Assembly: GCA_028819845.1 (NCBI GenBank)
Contig: JAPPKS010000013.1
Span: 33,306-97,305, forward strand
DNA: 64,000 nucleotides
Reading direction: 5' to 3'
Source of the DNA: Candidatus Poribacteria bacterium
GTDB taxonomy: Bacteria; Poribacteria; WGA-4E; PCPOR2b
In this document: positions 46,797 through 56,611 of the stretch, piece by piece
Layout of the letters: each line of letters opens with the position of its first letter
How positions within the stretch are numbered: position 1 is the stretch's first letter
Notes under the pieces: model-generated
The model's input: the letters and a program-made list of their open reading frames with translations, nothing else
What the model was told of the DNA's origin: nothing
Database searches by the model: none
Position numbers and translations under genes: made by a program

Positions 46797-47633
46797 TCAA
46801 ACCTCAAATCGTGCCAATCGTTTTTGCGCGTAACCAGCTAAGCTCCGTGTCGGCGGTTCATGCAAATAGCCGACAGGTGAACAGATTGCGGTGACACTGC
46901 CAACCTGCTGATGGAACGGGAAATGGGAGTGACCAAAGAGCGCATGGGTGACAAGCGTTTCATTTTGGCAGATTTCACCTAGCCCTTGACTGCCCATGAA
47001 TGCACTAAAGAAATCCCACGGGAGTTTGCCGCGATAGCGCACGCAGGCCTGAAATGGAACGTGGTGGGTTACCACAACGATACGGCGAACTGAATCCTTA
47101 ATTGTATTAATCTGACTTTGCAGTTCATTTTCAAATCGTTGTGCAACTTCTACGTCATCCGTTCCCCACTTTGCGAATTTCAAATCGTTCCAAACCGCCC
47201 CAAACAGTTGTTTTGCGGCGTATCTCTCTATCGGAATCTTGTATGAATCCTTTCGAAAAGAGTAGTCATACCATCCGATTGTCCCGCAAATCCCAACGTC
47301 GTTTACAACAAGCGGGTCAGCAGTGAGCGGGTGGAAACCGCACTCGCGGCAAACCGTCTCAATGGCACAATATTTTTGCTGACTGGTGACATGTGGGCGT
47401 TCGGTAACCCAAATATCGTGATTGCCAGGCACGAACAATTTTGGACAAGCAAGACCTGACTCGGAGAATTCGACAAGAATCTTGCCGAGTTCAAGCAGAT
47501 TGGCAGAGAGATCGCCGGCTAGGACGAATATGTCCAAATTTGCGACTTCAACCGCCTCAACGATATAAGGGAGTATCTGCTTATTTAGCGGGGAGGCATC
47601 GACATGAAGATCCGAAATGAGACCGATTTTCAT
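46797..47633 (-). CDS. Calcineurin-like metallophosphoesterase
   Basis: A 278-residue two-metal phosphoesterase from ATG 47633 (MKIGLISDLHVDASPL); an upstream TTG at 47687 would add an unlikely leader. The metal-ligand blocks are in order: SDLHVD, VLAGDLSAN, FVPGNHDIWV, VVVTHHVPF and LFGHSHFPFH. The substrate is unknown (nucleic acid, cyclic nucleotide or phosphoester). It lies 62 bases after the PDZ/HEAT gene on the same strand and may be cotranscribed with it and the next HEAT gene. Confidence 0.9.
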   Translation of the reverse strand: MKIGLISDLHVDASPLNKQILPYIVEAVEVANLDIFVLAGDLSANLLELGKILVEFSESGLACPKLFVPGNHDIWVTERPHVTSQQKYCAIETVCRECGFHPLTADPLVVNDVGICGTIGWYDYSFRKDSYKIPIERYAAKQLFGAVWNDLKFAKWGTDDVEVAQRFENELQSQINTIKDSVRRIVVVTHHVPFQACVRYRGKLPWDFFSAFMGSQGLGEICQNETLVTHALFGHSHFPFHQQVGSVTAICSPVGYLHEPPTRSLAGYAQKRLARFEV

Positions 47634-47695
47634 GGGTTTCAAAATCGGCTGATTATGAAATGTGGTTGCGTTAGGTTCACCGTGCAAGCGAAGCG

Positions 47696-49123
47696 CTACA
47701 TGGATTGAGATTCAATCTGGTCGAGTAATTCAGCGAGGAATGTGCCTAAGCCGCTATCTTCTTGAGGCTGCTGCTGTTGTGCTTGCAGGGTTTTTCGGAG
47801 CGCTTGGATTGAGACACTATCACCAATCCTGGCAATGGCATCAACCACAGTCAGTTTAATGGTTGCATCAGTGGTAAGTCTCAGCGCGTCGATTAACACG
47901 TTTCGCGCTTTTTCTCCACCAATGTTACCGAGCGCCGACGCTGCTATGTCTTTGACACTGGCATCGCCGCCCTTAAAAGCTGCGATGAGGGCATCGACAG
48001 CGGGGGCGCCAATCTGACTGAGGGTGAGGCCTGCCTGAAAACGCACGCCTGGAATTTCCTCGCCATCCTCCATCACAGCGATTAAATCTGCGATAGCGGA
48101 CGAGGGTTTGAGGTTTCCCAGAATGGAGAGGCAAGCACGTCGAATTTCTTGATCCGGTTCGACGACACGCTTGATATATTTTTTTGCCAACTCCACCATT
48201 CGCTCTGTATTTACTTTCTGGTGGAGTGCTACGGATCTGTGCCGAAATTGTGTACCGAATGGATTTGTAAGTACCGCCCGATTTTCCTCAAGGTCGACAG
48301 TGACCAGCCCAAGGATTTCAGCGGATTCACGTTGATGCTGAGACAATTCATCCGCTGGAAGCTCGTCTGTACCCGCCCGCCTGAATTGCTGTAATAGATT
48401 GTCCAGATGCCCCAGTGTCACGAGGCGTTCCAGTGATTTGGCGGCGGGTTTCCGCAAAGAGATTTCCGGGCTATTTTCAAGGATTTCTGTTAAGTCGTCC
48501 ACCGCCTGTGCATCGCCCAGATTTCCGAGGGCAATGACCGCTGCGATTTTCACGCCGATGAGTTCGGTTGTCCGGAATTTTACTTTGGAATCGTATTTGG
48601 CGAATTCACGCATTGCTTCCTTGTAGTCCTTAATTGTTTTGATGTTTCGCTCATCAATTACGCTTTTGATGGTATCATTTACTTTAATATTGGCTATATC
48701 AGCGGGACTCCCGGGTTCGACTTTGCTGACCTGATTTCCATTGACGGTTAAGCCGACCTTATCGCCTGTTCTTCGGACGGACATACGAATGTCTCTACCG
48801 TCCGTAAACTTCAGGATAAAATTATTGTCGTCTTTCATCGCCTTTTTCTCATCGTAGTCCCCGATTTCGTTGATGAATCGTTCGCCAATCACATAGGTGA
48901 TCAGTTCGCCGGGTTCTAATTTCGCTCTGGCTGCGGGACCGTTTTCCTTGACATCAATTATTACTACCCCGGTTGTTGACCACCGGTTATCAAGGTCGCT
49001 GTCTAACTGCTGGACTTCCATTTGAAGTCGATTATCGTAATAACGATTTTCTCCGGCGCAGCCGATCACAGACAGACAGATTAGCGTGCTTAAAAGCGCG
49101 TAAAGTTGTATTTTCCGAATCAT
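47696..49123 (-). CDS. Lipoprotein with PDZ domains and HEAT-like repeats
   Basis: 475 residues from ATG 49123 with AAGGAA upstream. The signal peptide ends in a lipobox (LSVIGC), so it is a membrane-anchored lipoprotein. Residues about 40-165 hold two PDZ-like segments (GPAARAKLEPGELITYVIGE, KVEPGSPADIANIKVNDTI). Residues about 190-460 hold HEAT or PBS-lyase repeats such as KIAAVIALGNLGDAQAVDDL, RRACLSILGNLKPSSAIADL, IAASALGNIGGEKARNVL and TVVDAIARIGDSVSI. The C-terminus is glutamine-rich. Probably a scaffold or quality-control adaptor in the envelope. It lies in a strand run with the next HEAT lipoprotein and a phosphoesterase. Confidence 0.82.
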   Translation of the reverse strand: MIRKIQLYALLSTLICLSVIGCAGENRYYDNRLQMEVQQLDSDLDNRWSTTGVVIIDVKENGPAARAKLEPGELITYVIGERFINEIGDYDEKKAMKDDNNFILKFTDGRDIRMSVRRTGDKVGLTVNGNQVSKVEPGSPADIANIKVNDTIKSVIDERNIKTIKDYKEAMREFAKYDSKVKFRTTELIGVKIAAVIALGNLGDAQAVDDLTEILENSPEISLRKPAAKSLERLVTLGHLDNLLQQFRRAGTDELPADELSQHQRESAEILGLVTVDLEENRAVLTNPFGTQFRHRSVALHQKVNTERMVELAKKYIKRVVEPDQEIRRACLSILGNLKPSSAIADLIAVMEDGEEIPGVRFQAGLTLSQIGAPAVDALIAAFKGGDASVKDIAASALGNIGGEKARNVLIDALRLTTDATIKLTVVDAIARIGDSVSIQALRKTLQAQQQQPQEDSGLGTFLAELLDQIESQSM

Positions 49124-49226
49124 CAAAATTCCTTTCCGAAAATAGAGGTATTCGCCAAAGCCCTTGGCTTGAAATCTGGATGTTGGCGGGTATTACAGGT
49201 AACCGCGGCGTCATGAGACGATTTGG

Positions 49227-50123
49227 CTATCTCAACTCGGCAACAACTTCTCGGCTGCCTTGTTCACCCAAAACATCCAACAAGGGCTTAACGGCTTTTT
49301 CATCTCCCAATTTTTCTAACGCTTGAATTGCGTCAACTCGCATTGCCGATCCCTTGTTTTCGACGATTTGGACTAGCTCTTGTACGGCAGAGCCGCCAAT
49401 TTTGCCTAATGCTTCAACCGCGAGCCGCCGAACTTCGGAAGCTTCTCTGTCTTCCTTGCGTTTGGCTGACCCGGAGTTGATTACCTGCACTAGCATCGGG
49501 ATGGCACGCTCATCGCCAATTTCACCGAGTGCTTTGACTACATTCAAGCGGGTTTCCATCCGTTTGTAATCCATCAATTCTTCGAGAATAGGCATAATTG
49601 TGTCTGGGTCTTGCTTTGCAATTGACGCCAATACCAACTGCGCATCATGCCGGTCGCGATTGTCTTTGGATTTAATGGCTTTTTTTAGCGCCTTAAGAAG
49701 GTCATTCCGATCTCCCTGCGTGTAAACGAGATAGAGCGCTTCGAGCGCTGCATCTTGTACTTCGCGCGATTGGTGCCTTAAGGTTTCAAACACGAGGATT
49801 TCTAAGTATTTGCGCTCATCGTTCTGGTAGGCGATAAACATGTGCTTGCCTCGTTCTATAATAGAGGCTTTTATTATGGCTTGTGTTTGGTCTTCAGCAT
49901 AGAAATCCTCAGAATCGTAATGACCGAGAAGATAGTGCGCCTCGGCGTTATCGGGCTCTTCAACAATTGCCGTTTTAAATCGCTCAACGGCGCGCGCTTC
50001 CTTATTCCGTTTTTCCGACTTGATGAGTTCTTTCCCTTTCGCAAGGTTTTCGTTTTGGCTGCCGCAGCCAATCAAAAGCATCCCAACTGGTATAAAGCAC
50101 AGCTTGAAAAGTGTTTTGATCAT
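49227..50123 (-). CDS. HEAT-repeat lipoprotein with TPR-like start
   Basis: 298 residues from ATG 50123 (MIKTLFKLCFIPVGMLLIGCG), chosen because GGAG stands upstream and the lipobox LLIGC follows. The open frame extends upstream to 50231, but without a signal sequence. Residues about 50-90 fit one TPR-like helix pair (AVERFKTAIVEEPDNAEAHYLLGHY). HEAT repeats follow, for example RLNVVKALGEIGDERAIPML, RRLAVEALGKIGGSAVQEL and RVDAIQALEKLGDEKAVKPL. It appears to be a companion of the PDZ/HEAT lipoprotein 100 bases downstream. The partner is unknown. Confidence 0.8.
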   Translation of the reverse strand: MIKTLFKLCFIPVGMLLIGCGSQNENLAKGKELIKSEKRNKEARAVERFKTAIVEEPDNAEAHYLLGHYDSEDFYAEDQTQAIIKASIIERGKHMFIAYQNDERKYLEILVFETLRHQSREVQDAALEALYLVYTQGDRNDLLKALKKAIKSKDNRDRHDAQLVLASIAKQDPDTIMPILEELMDYKRMETRLNVVKALGEIGDERAIPMLVQVINSGSAKRKEDREASEVRRLAVEALGKIGGSAVQELVQIVENKGSAMRVDAIQALEKLGDEKAVKPLLDVLGEQGSREVVAELR

Positions 50124-50253
50124 TTTAAACTCCAAGTCCGTAAAGTGAAACATTTGGTATTTCGAATTGAGTGGACAGAATTTACGGTCAAACGACAATC
50201 CTTTACCGACTCGAACTGGGCGGCCTTTCATTAACTCATTGCCGCGATATGGA

Positions 50254-52632
50254 CTACTTTAAGCTGACAACGATGCCGCTATCAGTAGGTTGTCCATTTT
50301 GACCGATTCGCAGTTGGCGTTCCGCATCCACTACGTCTCGATTGATATTATCAATACATCGACCAAGCTTGTCCAATAGCGCGGTGTGCCCGACCATCGC
50401 CCGGCGCATCTGTCTAAGGAGATCGATGACTAGGCGAAACGAGCGGACAAAATCGCCGTCAGCTAGGTTCACATATTGGTGAAGGTCTTCAAATTCACAA
50501 CCTTGGCTCCACGCGAGGATGGCGGTACTCAATTTCGATTCCAACTTGGGAATCTCCTCGACTACACGATGCTTCCTTTCCAATGTTTGAACGTGCTCGA
50601 TTTCGCTGTCAACTTCCCGCACCATCTGTATTAATCGTTTGTCTTTCAGCTTCCGATAGTGATGAAGGTCCTTTCTCGATTCACAAACAATCGCCATGAT
50701 GATTACATTGATTTCGTCTTCAACTGCGTCTTCAAAGAATCCCCTGAAAAGCAACTGGGTAATTTGAATTTCGTAACCGTAGATTTGGGAAGCAGCACGT
50801 CCTTTGGGTAGTAGTCCGGAACCATCAATGTAGCCAAGTTTTCCAAGAACTTTCAGTCGGTTGGCAATCTGGTTTCGTTGATAATTCTTGTAATATTCCC
50901 TCCGATCCTGGAGGTCACGTATGTGGTCGGCGGATTTCTCAATTTTTTGGTACCGGGCAAGGCACACTTTTAGCTGAACACATTCGCAGCAGAGATTTTC
51001 ACGTTTCGTGGATTCAATACTCCGAAGCTGCCGCTTAATACGTGTAAGTTTTTTCAAACGCAGCTTCTGACTTCCGCGTCCGCGCTGTTTTCGCTTTACC
51101 TCCGCGCGTTCCGTTCTCAAGCGGTGAGAACCTTCTTCAAGTCGGTCTAAGAGACGGTTATAACCGCTGATTTGCTCCGATGCATCAATGCCCTCATGAA
51201 TGCACACGGGGTGCGGCAGCCGATTGAATTCCCGCTTTAGACCTTTCATTTCGGACTCAATTTCGCCGATTCGCTCGTAGTTCTGGAAATTACTCAGGCT
51301 TGAGGTACAGACATCATAAATTTCATCCCCGTATTTTTCATATAGGTTCAGGATACTTGAATATGATAGATTAAACTGACTTTCGATGGGTTCAATTTTA
51401 TCGGAGATGATACGCTGAATCTGATTGACATCTGCAAATCTTGGATTGACTCGCGCATAAACATAACCGACGGTATCGATTCCACGACGTCCTGCCCGCC
51501 CCGCCATCTGGTGGTATTCGCGCGCTTTCAGATATCGAAAATTAACGCCATCGTACTTTTCTAGGCTGTCGAAGACGGCAGTACACACCGGCATATTGAT
51601 TCCGACAGCGAACGTCTCCGTTGTAAAAAGAAGTTGAATCCGTCCAGACGCAAACAGGTGTTCAACCACCTCTTTTAGGGTCGGCAGCATACCAGCATGG
51701 TGATATACTACGCCCTTTGAGACTAGATACCGAAACTCCTCAATGTTCTTTTCGCCATGAATGTTGTACCGTGCGCAGAGCGAATCGAACACGCGAAGGA
51801 TTTCATCGCGATTTTTAGCAGACAAAAAACTGTGGTTGGCATAATATTCGGCGTTTTTCTCGCACCCTTTACGGCTAAAACAGAAATAGAGGCAAGGGAG
51901 TTGCCCCATCTTCTGAATATGCTGAATGAGGTCGGCGCGAATAATCTCGGGAAATTTGGACGCGCCAATTTCGTCCACAGATTGATTGTGAAATCCTGCG
52001 TATGCAATCTCCTCCTGAATTCCGCGAAGATTGCCGATATTTCCAATTCCGTAACCCTCAAGGTAAAGGCGGTGTTGCAAAGGCACTGGGCGTTCAAGGT
52101 CTTCAACAACCTCGATTCTTCCCTCACGAACACTTCGCATCCATTCCGCAAATTGATGGATGTTCGGGATGGTTGCGCTCAAGCAGGCGAATTTGATGTG
52201 TTGCGGTGCGAAAATGATGCTCTCTTCCCAAACCGTTCCGCGCTCAATGTCATTAATATAGTGGATTTCATCGAAGATAACATATTCGATGCCTTCTAAT
52301 CGGGTGACGTCGTCGAAGATGGCATTCCGGAAAATCTCGGTCGTCATGAGTAACACTTGCGCCGATGCATTGAGCGTTACATCGCCTGTGACGATTCCGA
52401 TGGCATTTCCGTATTGCTGATAAAAGTCGCGGTACTTCTGATTACTTAAGGCTTTAATCGGAGCAGTATAGATTACGCGGCGTCCTAGCCGAATACACTT
52501 TTCGACGACATATTCGGCAATTACCGTCTTGCCGGCGCCCGTTGGCGCGGTAACGATGACGGAATGGTTTTGATCTATTGCATAGATTGCATCCTCTTGA
52601 AACCGGTCTAGCTTGAAACCTTTATAAATCAT
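50254..52632 (-). CDS. Ski2-like DEAD/DEAH-box RNA helicase
   Basis: An ATP-dependent helicase of superfamily 2, 792 residues. Walker A is VTAPTGAGKTVIAEYVVEK at about residues 28-46, motif II is DEIH in YVIFDEIHYIND, motif III is LSATIPN, and motif VI is HQMAGRAGRRGIDTVGY. The C-terminal part has coiled charged helices and a cysteine cluster (LCCECVQLKVC near residue 545), as seen in bacterial and chloroplast members of this group. It may act in RNA processing or decay. It is the 5' gene of the strand run leading to the HEAT lipoproteins, but the gap of 130 bases makes a shared transcript uncertain. Confidence 0.9.
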   Translation of the reverse strand: MIYKGFKLDRFQEDAIYAIDQNHSVIVTAPTGAGKTVIAEYVVEKCIRLGRRVIYTAPIKALSNQKYRDFYQQYGNAIGIVTGDVTLNASAQVLLMTTEIFRNAIFDDVTRLEGIEYVIFDEIHYINDIERGTVWEESIIFAPQHIKFACLSATIPNIHQFAEWMRSVREGRIEVVEDLERPVPLQHRLYLEGYGIGNIGNLRGIQEEIAYAGFHNQSVDEIGASKFPEIIRADLIQHIQKMGQLPCLYFCFSRKGCEKNAEYYANHSFLSAKNRDEILRVFDSLCARYNIHGEKNIEEFRYLVSKGVVYHHAGMLPTLKEVVEHLFASGRIQLLFTTETFAVGINMPVCTAVFDSLEKYDGVNFRYLKAREYHQMAGRAGRRGIDTVGYVYARVNPRFADVNQIQRIISDKIEPIESQFNLSYSSILNLYEKYGDEIYDVCTSSLSNFQNYERIGEIESEMKGLKREFNRLPHPVCIHEGIDASEQISGYNRLLDRLEEGSHRLRTERAEVKRKQRGRGSQKLRLKKLTRIKRQLRSIESTKRENLCCECVQLKVCLARYQKIEKSADHIRDLQDRREYYKNYQRNQIANRLKVLGKLGYIDGSGLLPKGRAASQIYGYEIQITQLLFRGFFEDAVEDEINVIIMAIVCESRKDLHHYRKLKDKRLIQMVREVDSEIEHVQTLERKHRVVEEIPKLESKLSTAILAWSQGCEFEDLHQYVNLADGDFVRSFRLVIDLLRQMRRAMVGHTALLDKLGRCIDNINRDVVDAERQLRIGQNGQPTDSGIVVSLK

Positions 52633-53127
52633 CTATGATTCCCCAGTGTTACACGCCATGATTATAACTGTTTCTGTGTTTTTTGTCAATTGCGAAATCT
52701 AATTGTGCGTTAGGCAGTGTATGTGCTAATCCGGCCACTTGTCGAAAATTTGCCTAATTACTGGGGGAATTCGCTTGCGGCTGAACTCAAACTGTGCTAC
52801 ATTTAAGACGTCAAGCGGCTGCATTAGGCGTCAAAATTGACATTACCTCTAAATACCTGAGCGGTATTCCGAGCTGCCTTCATAAAACAACAGATTGCCC
52901 CTTCATCCGATGAGAACAGCGATTAGTGGTGAGTGACGAATGATTCATGGCGAGTGAACCGTGCAAGATAGCGCGAGGAGAACAAACGGCTCACCTTTAT
53001 TTCATCAAGTGAATACCTTGACGCGTATGGTTTTTTGCCCAATTTGTGTGGTGCATACATCAAGCATGATGATTATTTTCCATACTACTCCTGTAATTTG
53101 CTGAAGCGAAGAAAGGAGGTTAAAATC
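52633..53127. other. Intergenic gap
   Basis: A divergent gap of 495 bases between the helicase and the small coiled-coil pseudogene. It contains near-repeats (GTGGTGAGTGACGAATGATTCATGGCGAGTG at 52927-52957) but no gene, RNA or clear promoter. Confidence 0.35.
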
Positions 53128-53463
53128 ATGGACTTTGGCACATGGTCACCATCACACACAATGCTTGTGCTCGTAATTGTCGTGGCTTTCCTTGGACAAG
53201 TCGCCGTTTTGTTTTATCGCACTGCACAACTTGAGAAGCGGATGGACAAGCAATACAACGAATTACGAAGGTAAGGAGAACACCTCGAGAGTCGAATCGA
53301 CAAACGCATTGATGAGGTCAGAGCTGAAATCAGTGATGTGCGACCCGAAATTGCTAATCTGTGAACCGATGTTCAATCTGAAGTCAATGATGTGGGAACT
53401 GAAATCAGCAAACTCAACCAGAACCACATTGAACACTTGAGGCACCGCAACCACAGTGAATAA
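53128..53463 (+). pseudogene. Degraded small membrane coiled-coil protein gene
   Basis: ATG 53128 is preceded by AAAGGAGG at ideal spacing. The first 48 codons encode MDFGTWSPSHTMLVLVIVVA, one membrane helix, then a charged stalk ending KRMDKQYNELRR. A TAA at 53272 ends that frame. The same frame continues beyond it with clear coiled-coil heptads (LESRIDKRIDEVRAEISDV), meets TGA at 53362, and resumes (TDVQSEVNDVGTEISKLNQN) to TAA 53461. Without the two internal stops the gene would give about 111 residues with one membrane helix and a coiled coil. The shorter 48-residue product may still be made. Confidence 0.6.
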
Positions 53464-53774
53464 CTTGAACGCTGATTTTATGGCTGTTTGGAGAATCGCA
53501 TGAGACAACAAATTAAAATCCGCCCGGAATAATTGAGACGATAAAGAAATTAAATTTACGACATAAGAGAAGAGAAACGCCTGAATAATGATTGAAGGGA
53601 AAGGACCTACACCTTCCCCGTTCCTGATGAATTGTCTGATTGGACAGAAAAATGTCACTTCCAATATCGTCCCGCCTTCGGAATCGTAAATCCTATCAAA
53701 TCCCTTCATAAAGAAATCAGATTCACTGGCTTAATTCTGTTTATGAACGCTGCTACGGCGCAATTCAGCAATTC
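53464..53774. other. Intergenic gap with a coding-like leader
   Basis: About 310 bases. The last part (53712-53774) is in frame with the next gene and reads as coding (IHWLNSVYERCYGAIQQF), but without a start codon. The minus-strand frame across 53263-53709 is antisense to the coiled-coil frame and was not accepted. Confidence 0.35.
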
Positions 53775-54056
53775 GTGAGGATTCTCATAGAGTTGGGTTG
53801 CCTAGCCCTCGAATGGTATTTCCAAGATTGCCAGTCGATATGTGCGGGTCCACGTTTAGCCCCTTTAGACGTACAGTTAGAGGCATGTTTAGAACTACGT
53901 TTAGAAGTGCGGCAACTCACGCAGCGAATTGATGAATACTTTGCAGAGTTTCAGTGGAAACTAACACCTGAACGGCTACCGCTAGATGATGAAAAATGCC
54001 CCTCTAGCCGCAGGATGTTTTTCAGTTTCTTGAAGGCACTGGACGCAGGCGCATGA
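53775..54056 (+). CDS. Small hypothetical protein, probably truncated at its start
   Basis: 93 residues from GTG 53775, not recognised as any family. The sequence looks coding: hydrophobic ILIELGCLALEWYFQDCQ, then leucine-rich LDVQLEACLELRLEVRQLTQRIDEYFAEF and a charged end. The open frame extends 21 codons upstream with a similar style and no ATG, GTG or TTG, so a start may have been lost. It lies just upstream of the fructokinase gene on the same strand. Confidence 0.4.
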   Translation: MRILIELGCLALEWYFQDCQSICAGPRLAPLDVQLEACLELRLEVRQLTQRIDEYFAEFQWKLTPERLPLDDEKCPSSRRMFFSFLKALDAGA

Positions 54057-54111
54057 AGAATGGGGGCGTTCTTCCGACGCACCCGACAAGACGATTAGTG
54101 TTTGGTGAAAT

Positions 54112-55101
54112 ATGTTCAAAAAAGCCTTGTGTATCGGCGAGTTGGTCATCGATTTTGTCTCAACAGCAACTGATAAATCCCTTGCAGAATGCGCCGGTTT
54201 CACCAAAGCGCCGGGCGGCGCGCCGGCGAATGTCGCCGTAGGATTGTCTAGACTTGGGCTAGAATCGGGATTTATCGGCAAAGTTGGGGATGACCCATTC
54301 GGGAATTACCTGCGGAAGACACTCGAAGAGAACGGCGTGGATACATCGAGTCTCATATCGGGAACTGGTTGCCGTACAACGCTGGCATTTGTTGCGACGC
54401 GTTCCGACGGGATGAAGGACATTATCTGTTATCGGAATCCTGGGGCGGATATGCTTCTCACGCCTGACGAAATCAACGAAACCTACATTCAATCTGCAGA
54501 TTTGTTCCACTACGGTTCGGTAAGTTTAAGCCATCAACCGAGCCGCAACGCTACGCTAAAGGCGATACAGTGTGCAAAGGACGCCGGTGCATTTATCTCC
54601 TACGATCCGAATCTGCGGTTGATGCTGTGGGATAGTCCGGCAGATGCTAAACGCTGGATTTGGGAAGCCATGCAGTATGCAGATGTTGCAAAACTTGCCG
54701 AGGAGGAGTGGGAGTTTGTGACGGGCACATCGGATTTGCAACGCGGCAGTGAACGCATTCTGGAATCGGGCGTGGGTTTGGCCGTCGTGACACGGGGGGA
54801 GCACGGTTGTTATTTCAACGACGGTCGGATTCATGGATATTTGGACGGGTTTCAAGTTGATGTAGCCGACCCACTTGGTGCAGGTGATGGGTTTGTTGCA
54901 GCGATGCTAGCGAAGCTGATGCAATCATTTGGCGCGGGGCGAGCGCCGGTGCAACTCGACGCGGACCAACTCCGAGAAATCATGACCTATGCGAATGCGG
55001 CTGGCGCATTGAGTACACAGCGGGTGGGGTGTATTCCGTCGCTGCCGACGGCATCGGAAATTGACGCGTTTTTGAGCTTACCTGCCGACCTCCCATGCTA
55101 G
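54112..55101 (+). CDS. PfkB-family sugar kinase (fructokinase type)
   Basis: Phosphorylates a sugar, most likely fructose, with ATP. It has 329 residues. The N-terminal [10 protein letters not shown] and [15 protein letters not shown], the middle DPNLR, and the C-terminal [19 protein letters not shown] with the catalytic aspartate of GAGD match bacterial fructokinases. It appears alone; no transporter is adjacent. Its last 24 bases overlap the end of the convergent moaB gene. Confidence 0.9.
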   Translation: MFKKALCIGELVIDFVSTATDKSLAECAGFTKAPGGAPANVAVGLSRLGLESGFIGKVGDDPFGNYLRKTLEENGVDTSSLISGTGCRTTLAFVATRSDGMKDIICYRNPGADMLLTPDEINETYIQSADLFHYGSVSLSHQPSRNATLKAIQCAKDAGAFISYDPNLRLMLWDSPADAKRWIWEAMQYADVAKLAEEEWEFVTGTSDLQRGSERILESGVGLAVVTRGEHGCYFNDGRIHGYLDGFQVDVADPLGAGDGFVAAMLAKLMQSFGAGRAPVQLDADQLREIMTYANAAGALSTQRVGCIPSLPTASEIDAFLSLPADLPC

Positions 55102-55596
55102 ATGTTGCAATTCTGGACCGATGAGTTTCTCCCAAGCTAACTGCACGGCTGCGGACGACCCCGGCGTCGAGATGACCACCTTCCCGCGGTACACGCCTGC
55201 GGTAGCGCGCGAGAGCATGGCTGCGGCGCCCACCTGATCGTAGCTAAACATCCGAAACAGCTCGCCGAAACCCGGCAGGGTTTTCTCAAGTTTCCGGCTC
55301 AAGACGTCAAAGGTATTATCGCGCGGAGCGATCCCGGTCCCCCCGTTGAACAAAATCACACGTGCGTCTCCGTCTGCCAACGTATCTAGCACCGCATTTA
55401 CCTGTGTTGGTTCGTCCTTAATCAGTTGATACGCTGTTACCGTGTGTCCATCTTCATTCAACCGCTGACGAAGATATGCCGCATTCTTATCCGTTTCCGG
55501 GGTTCGTGTGTCGCTAACAGTGACAATTGCCACGGGGACGGGACCGTGTTCTTCAGCTAATTTTCTATGTTGTTCAGTGCTTGTTGAAGTTGCCAT
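55078..55596 (-). CDS. moaB: Molybdenum cofactor biosynthesis protein MoaB/MogA type
   Basis: 172 residues from ATG 55596 ([18 protein letters not shown]), with GGAG upstream; the frame opens earlier at 55698 without support. The fold is that of molybdopterin adenylyltransferases: [58 protein letters not shown], and [21 protein letters not shown]. It activates molybdopterin before metal insertion. The MoxR/VWA/MocA-like set 2-5 kb away also points to molybdenum hydroxylase chemistry. The gene converges on and overlaps the sugar kinase. Confidence 0.92.
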   Translation of the reverse strand: MATSTSTEQHRKLAEEHGPVPVAIVTVSDTRTPETDKNAAYLRQRLNEDGHTVTAYQLIKDEPTQVNAVLDTLADGDARVILFNGGTGIAPRDNTFDVLSRKLEKTLPGFGELFRMFSYDQVGAAAMLSRATAGVYRGKVVISTPGSSAAVQLAWEKLIGPELQHLAWEVGR

Positions 55597-55619
55597 TTTT
55601 TTCTCCGTCTGAGTGGAAA

Positions 55620-55640
55620 GGGCAACCACATGGGTTGCCC
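55620..55640. repeat. GGGCAACC-ACATG-GGTTGCCC hairpin
   Basis: A perfect 8-bp inverted repeat with a 5-base loop upstream of moaB, followed by CCTACATGG. Its wording resembles common intergenic palindromes. It is not placed as a terminator. Confidence 0.5.
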
Positions 55641-55708
55641 CTACATGGAATAGGTCCAATATGTGGGCAGGCCTTGTACCTGCGCAATTGCCTTGCAATT
55701 TCGGCGTA

Positions 55709-56473
55709 TTACGCTTTTTCTTCTTCAGCGTTTGTTATAAACGGGGTCAGTAGATCGATTGGGATTGGGAAGACGAGCGTCGAGTTTTTCTCGGCAGCCA
55801 CTTCGATGAGGGCTTGTAAGAAGCGAAGTTGGATTCCGGTCGGATTCCTGCTCAATATTGTCGCCGCCTCTGTTAACGCTGTGGACGATTCCAACTCGCC
55901 CGCGGCGTGCGTCAGTTTTGCTCGGCGTTCTCTTTCCGCTTCCGCCTGTTTTGCCATTGCCCGTTGCATCTCCGCCGGGAGATCGACATGCTTGATTTCC
56001 ATTGCGAGAACGTGAACCCCCCAGTCTTGGCTGTGCTTTCTGATTATTGCCTCCAAGTCTTGATTAAGTTTCTCGCGTTCAGACAGGAGTTCATCGAGTT
56101 CAGCTCGTCCGAGAACACTTCGAAGCGTAGTCTGCGCTAGTTGGCTGATGGCAAACCCGAATTCTTCCACCTCAATGACTGCCTTATCTGCGTCAACGAC
56201 CCGGAAAGACAGCACCGCGTTCACATTTACCGAGACGTTGTCTCGGGTGATTACGTCTTGGGGCGTGACATCTTGTACTATGGTACGCAGGCTGACTCGC
56301 TGCATCCGCTCAATCCAGAATGGAATCAGCAGAACGAATCCGGGACCCCGCACGCCGCTTAAACGTCCGAGCCGAAAGACAACAGCTCGTTCGTACTCTT
56401 TGAGAATGCGAACGGAAGTTAGGATAAGCACCAATCCTACAACAATAGCAATACCTATTTCTATTTGCGGCAT
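55709..56473 (-). CDS. Slipin (SPFH/Band 7 membrane protein)
   Basis: 254 residues with one N-terminal membrane helix (about 5-24, [20 protein letters not shown]). The SPFH domain follows: [49 protein letters not shown], and a C-terminal helical region ([20 protein letters not shown]). AAGGAG precedes ATG 56473. Slipins act as membrane scaffolds, often beside an NfeD-type protease. No NfeD gene is adjacent here, so this is a stand-alone copy. Confidence 0.92.
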   Translation of the reverse strand: MPQIEIGIAIVVGLVLILTSVRILKEYERAVVFRLGRLSGVRGPGFVLLIPFWIERMQRVSLRTIVQDVTPQDVITRDNVSVNVNAVLSFRVVDADKAVIEVEEFGFAISQLAQTTLRSVLGRAELDELLSEREKLNQDLEAIIRKHSQDWGVHVLAMEIKHVDLPAEMQRAMAKQAEAERERRAKLTHAAGELESSTALTEAATILSRNPTGIQLRFLQALIEVAAEKNSTLVFPIPIDLLTPFITNAEEEKA

Positions 56474-56611
56474 TTACATCTCCTTGTGTTGAGTTTATGT
56501 ATTGAAATACGGTGCCAGTGTCCAGCGAACAGTAAATGCTAATCACTGGTTGCTAGCTATAGCTCTTAAGAAGGGGGATTGCGCATAATCGTCCAAACCT
56601 AATCTGCGCGG

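Noticed and set aside
46458..46841. 127-codon plus-strand frame
   Set aside because: No ribosome binding site, overlaps the phosphoesterase end and is made largely of intergenic repeat fragments.
53263..53709. 148-codon minus-strand frame
   Set aside because: Exactly antisense to the degraded coiled-coil frame; its sequence mirrors that repeat pattern.
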